A stretch of 64,000 nt of DNA from positions 124,001-188,000 of the forward strand of contig CABTYO010000001.1 of the NCBI GenBank assembly GCA_902489075.1, read 5' to 3'. Position numbers and translations under genes: made by a program. Numbering within the stretch: position 1 is the stretch's first letter; each line of letters begins with the position of its first letter. This stretch comes from an uncultured Faecalicatena sp. Lineage in GTDB: Bacteria > Bacillota > Clostridia > Lachnospirales > Lachnospiraceae. The notes beneath the pieces were generated by a model, which worked only from the letters and a program-made list of their open reading frames with translations, did no database searches and was not told the DNA's origin. This document shows positions 61,780-64,000 of this stretch, one piece after another.

Positions 61780-64000
61780 ATGGAACAGGCATTGGAAATG
61801 ATGTTGCAGCAGAAGTTTGGAAAGAGCATTCAGGATGCATCAAAGGAAGAGATTTACACAGCCCTGCTTTATGTGACAAAGGAAAAAATGCAGGGAATGA
61901 AGAGAAACGAAGGAAACAGGAAGTTATACTACATATCAGCAGAATTCCTGATCGGTAAGTTGTTATCCAACAACCTGATCAATCTGGGACTGTTTGAGGA
62001 GACAAGAGAGGTCCTTGAAAAACATGGACACAGCCTGACAGAGATCGAGGAGATAGAACTGGAACCATCCTTAGGTAACGGCGGACTGGGACGTCTGGCA
62101 GCATGCTTCCTGGATTCCATCGCAACCCTGGGACTGGAAGGGGACGGAGTTGGACTGAACTACCACGACGGATTATTTTTACAGAAATTCCACGATAACA
62201 AGCAGCAGGAAGAGAAGAACCCATGGATCACAGCAGATTCCTGGCTTAATAAGACAGACGTAAGCTTTGAAGTTCCGTTTAAGGATTTCACACTGACTTC
62301 TACCATGTATGATATCGACGTGCCGGGATATAACAGCGGGTGCAACAAGCTTCATCTGTTCGACATAGATACGATAGATGAGTCCATCATCCATGACGGA
62401 ATCCAGTTTGACAAAGAGGATATCAGAAAGAACCTGACCCTGTTCTTATACCCGGATGACAGCGATGAGAAGGGACAGCTCCTTCGGATTTACCAGCAGT
62501 ACTTTATGGTAAGCAATGCGGCTCAGCTGATCTTAAAAGAGGCAGAGGCAAAGGGAATCAACCTGTATCATCTGCACGAGCACGTGTGCATCCAGATCAA
62601 TGATACACACCCGACTATGGTCATCCCGGAACTGATCCGCCTGCTGACTGCAAGAGGATTCAATATCGATACCGCCATTGATGTGGTAAGAAAGACCTGT
62701 GCATACACCAACCATACCATTCTGGCAGAAGCACTGGAAAAATGGCCGATCTACTATCTTGAGAAGGTCGTTCCGCACCTGCTTCCGATCATCCGTGAAC
62801 TGGACGCAAGAGTAAGAAGAGACTTCCACGATGAGAGAGTCTATATCATTGACAAGCAGGACCGCGTTCACATGGCACACATCGATATCCACTACGGATA
62901 TGCGGTAAATGGTGTTGCAGCTCTGCACACAGAGATCCTCAAGGAGTCCGAATTGAAGCCGTTCTATGACATTTATCCGGCAAAATTCAATAACAAGACC
63001 AACGGAATTACCTTCCGCAGATGGCTCGTACACTGCAACCACAGCCTGGCAGAATACTTAAAGGAACTGATCGGCCCTGGATATATGGAACATGCCGATG
63101 AGCTGGAAAAACTTCTTGCATACAAAGATGATGAGGCTGTCCTTGGTAAATTAAAAGAGATCAAGAAGAACGCGAAGGTAGAATTGAAGAATTATCTAAA
63201 AATGACACAGAATGTGGATATCGATGAAAATGGTGTATTTGATATCCAGATCAAACGTCTGCACGAGTACAAGAGACAGCAGATGAATGCATTGTATGCT
63301 ATTTATAAATACAAGGAAATCAAGAAGGGCAACCTGCCAAAACGTCCGATCACGATGATTTTCGGTGCAAAGGCAGCACCAGCTTACACGATCGCAAAGG
63401 ATATCATCCATCTGCTTTTATGCCTGCAGCAGCTGATCGACAATGACCCACAGGTCAGCCCATACTTAAAACTGGTGATGGTAGAGAACTACAATGTCAC
63501 AAAGGCAGAAAAGCTGATCCCGGCCTGCGATATTTCCGAGCAGATTTCCCTGGCATCCAAGGAAGCATCCGGAACAGGTAACATGAAGTTCATGTTAAAC
63601 GGTGCGGTGACCTTAGGTACTGAGGACGGCGCTAACGTAGAGATCCACCAGTTAGTCGGGGATGAGAACATTTACATTTTCGGTGAGAAATCAGAAAATG
63701 TCATCAAACTGTATGAGACAAACGGTTACTGCTCAGCAGACATCTACGACAATGACCCGATGGTGGAGGAGCTGGTTGACTTTATCATCAGCAAGGACCT
63801 GATCCGCATCGGCGATCCAGTGAACCTGGGACGTCTGTACAAAGAGCTTGTCAGCAAAGACTGGTTCATGACACTTCTGGATGTGAAGGATTACATTAAA
63901 ACAAAAGAGCAGATGTTAGAGGATTATGAGGATGAGACCGCATGGGCAAAGAAGATGCTTGTGAATATCGCGAAAGCAGGATTCTTCTCATCTGACAGAA
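61780..64000 (+). CDS. glgP: glycogen/maltodextrin phosphorylase, 3' end cut by window
   Basis: 740 residues are visible, with no stop before the window end. AAAGGAG precedes ATG 61780. Family motifs are LEPSLGNGGLGRLAACFLDS, HTNHTILAEALEKWP and the pyridoxal-phosphate lysine K603 in GTGNMKFMLNGA, followed by LGTEDGANVEI. It releases glucose-1-phosphate from alpha-1,4-glucan chains. With the transporter, pullulanase and debranching enzyme it completes a cytosolic maltodextrin/glycogen breakdown route. Confidence 0.95.
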   Translation, partial: MEQALEMMLQQKFGKSIQDASKEEIYTALLYVTKEKMQGMKRNEGNRKLYYISAEFLIGKLLSNNLINLGLFEETREVLEKHGHSLTEIEEIELEPSLGNGGLGRLAACFLDSIATLGLEGDGVGLNYHDGLFLQKFHDNKQQEEKNPWITADSWLNKTDVSFEVPFKDFTLTSTMYDIDVPGYNSGCNKLHLFDIDTIDESIIHDGIQFDKEDIRKNLTLFLYPDDSDEKGQLLRIYQQYFMVSNAAQLILKEAEAKGINLYHLHEHVCIQINDTHPTMVIPELIRLLTARGFNIDTAIDVVRKTCAYTNHTILAEALEKWPIYYLEKVVPHLLPIIRELDARVRRDFHDERVYIIDKQDRVHMAHIDIHYGYAVNGVAALHTEILKESELKPFYDIYPAKFNNKTNGITFRRWLVHCNHSLAEYLKELIGPGYMEHADELEKLLAYKDDEAVLGKLKEIKKNAKVELKNYLKMTQNVDIDENGVFDIQIKRLHEYKRQQMNALYAIYKYKEIKKGNLPKRPITMIFGAKAAPAYTIAKDIIHLLLCLQQLIDNDPQVSPYLKLVMVENYNVTKAEKLIPACDISEQISLASKEASGTGNMKFMLNGAVTLGTEDGANVEIHQLVGDENIYIFGEKSENVIKLYETNGYCSADIYDNDPMVEELVDFIISKDLIRIGDPVNLGRLYKELVSKDWFMTLLDVKDYIKTKEQMLEDYEDETAWAKKMLVNIAKAGFFSSDR

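Overview
The window looks like a chromosomal segment of a gut Lachnospiraceae-type Firmicute (clostridial cluster XIVa). The basis is moderate GC, strong AAGGAGG ribosome binding sites, short intergenic gaps, many intracellular glycoside hydrolases paired with GPH-type MFS symporters and AraC regulators, YesM/YesN signalling, Rpn-type PDDEXK genes and a CD3324-family protein. The genus cannot be fixed from sequence alone. I saw no rRNA, tRNA, CRISPR array, complete insertion sequence or phage genes.

Layout. 1-4.5 kb: end of a HAD hydrolase, a GH3 (NagZ-like) enzyme, a GPH symporter and a 5'-truncated GltD-like oxidoreductase. 4.5-13.5 kb: a DUF975 membrane protein, an Rpn-family protein, an NCS2 purine permease behind a purine riboswitch, two small proteins, a PAS-GGDEF-EAL protein, an alpha/beta hydrolase and a MazG-like protein. 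13.6-31.7 kb: a glycan-utilisation locus. It has two AraC regulators, each divergent from its target (GH106-like enzyme; GH2), followed by a GPH symporter, a domain-permuted GH3, a GH78 rhamnosidase, a BD-FAE-like esterase and a GH43. None of these enzymes has a signal peptide, so imported rhamnose-decorated glycosides are probably broken down in the cytoplasm. 31.7-36.4 kb: a more AT-rich accessory stretch with a structured three-uORF leader, CD3324, GNAT, Vat/CatB-type acetyltransferase, alpha/beta hydrolase, Nudix and a truncated AAA ATPase. 36.4-43.2 kb: a second NCS2 permease behind an attenuator, an MrfA-like helicase and a UvrD-like helicase. 43.4-46.8 kb (minus strand): an EIIC_2 transporter and a GlnK/GlnL-like two-component system. 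47.1-48.7 kb: a probable selenoprotein arsenite methyltransferase and a CBM9-like protein. 49.2-64 kb: a starch/maltodextrin locus with YesN/YesM, a coupled solute-binding lipoprotein, MalE-MalF-MalG without its ATPase, pullulanase, debranching enzyme and alpha-glucan phosphorylase (cut by the window end).

Most notable points. (1) An in-frame UGA in the ArsM-like gene falls where a catalytic cysteine belongs and is followed by a SECIS-like hairpin. (2) A short helical module is shared by three neighbouring but unrelated enzymes (GH3, GH78, esterase). (3) The CD3324 leader carries three micro-ORFs and mutually exclusive hairpins. (4) A 148-bp inverted-repeat element supplies the last codons and stop of an AraC gene. 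(5) The two purine permeases sit behind two different RNA switches.
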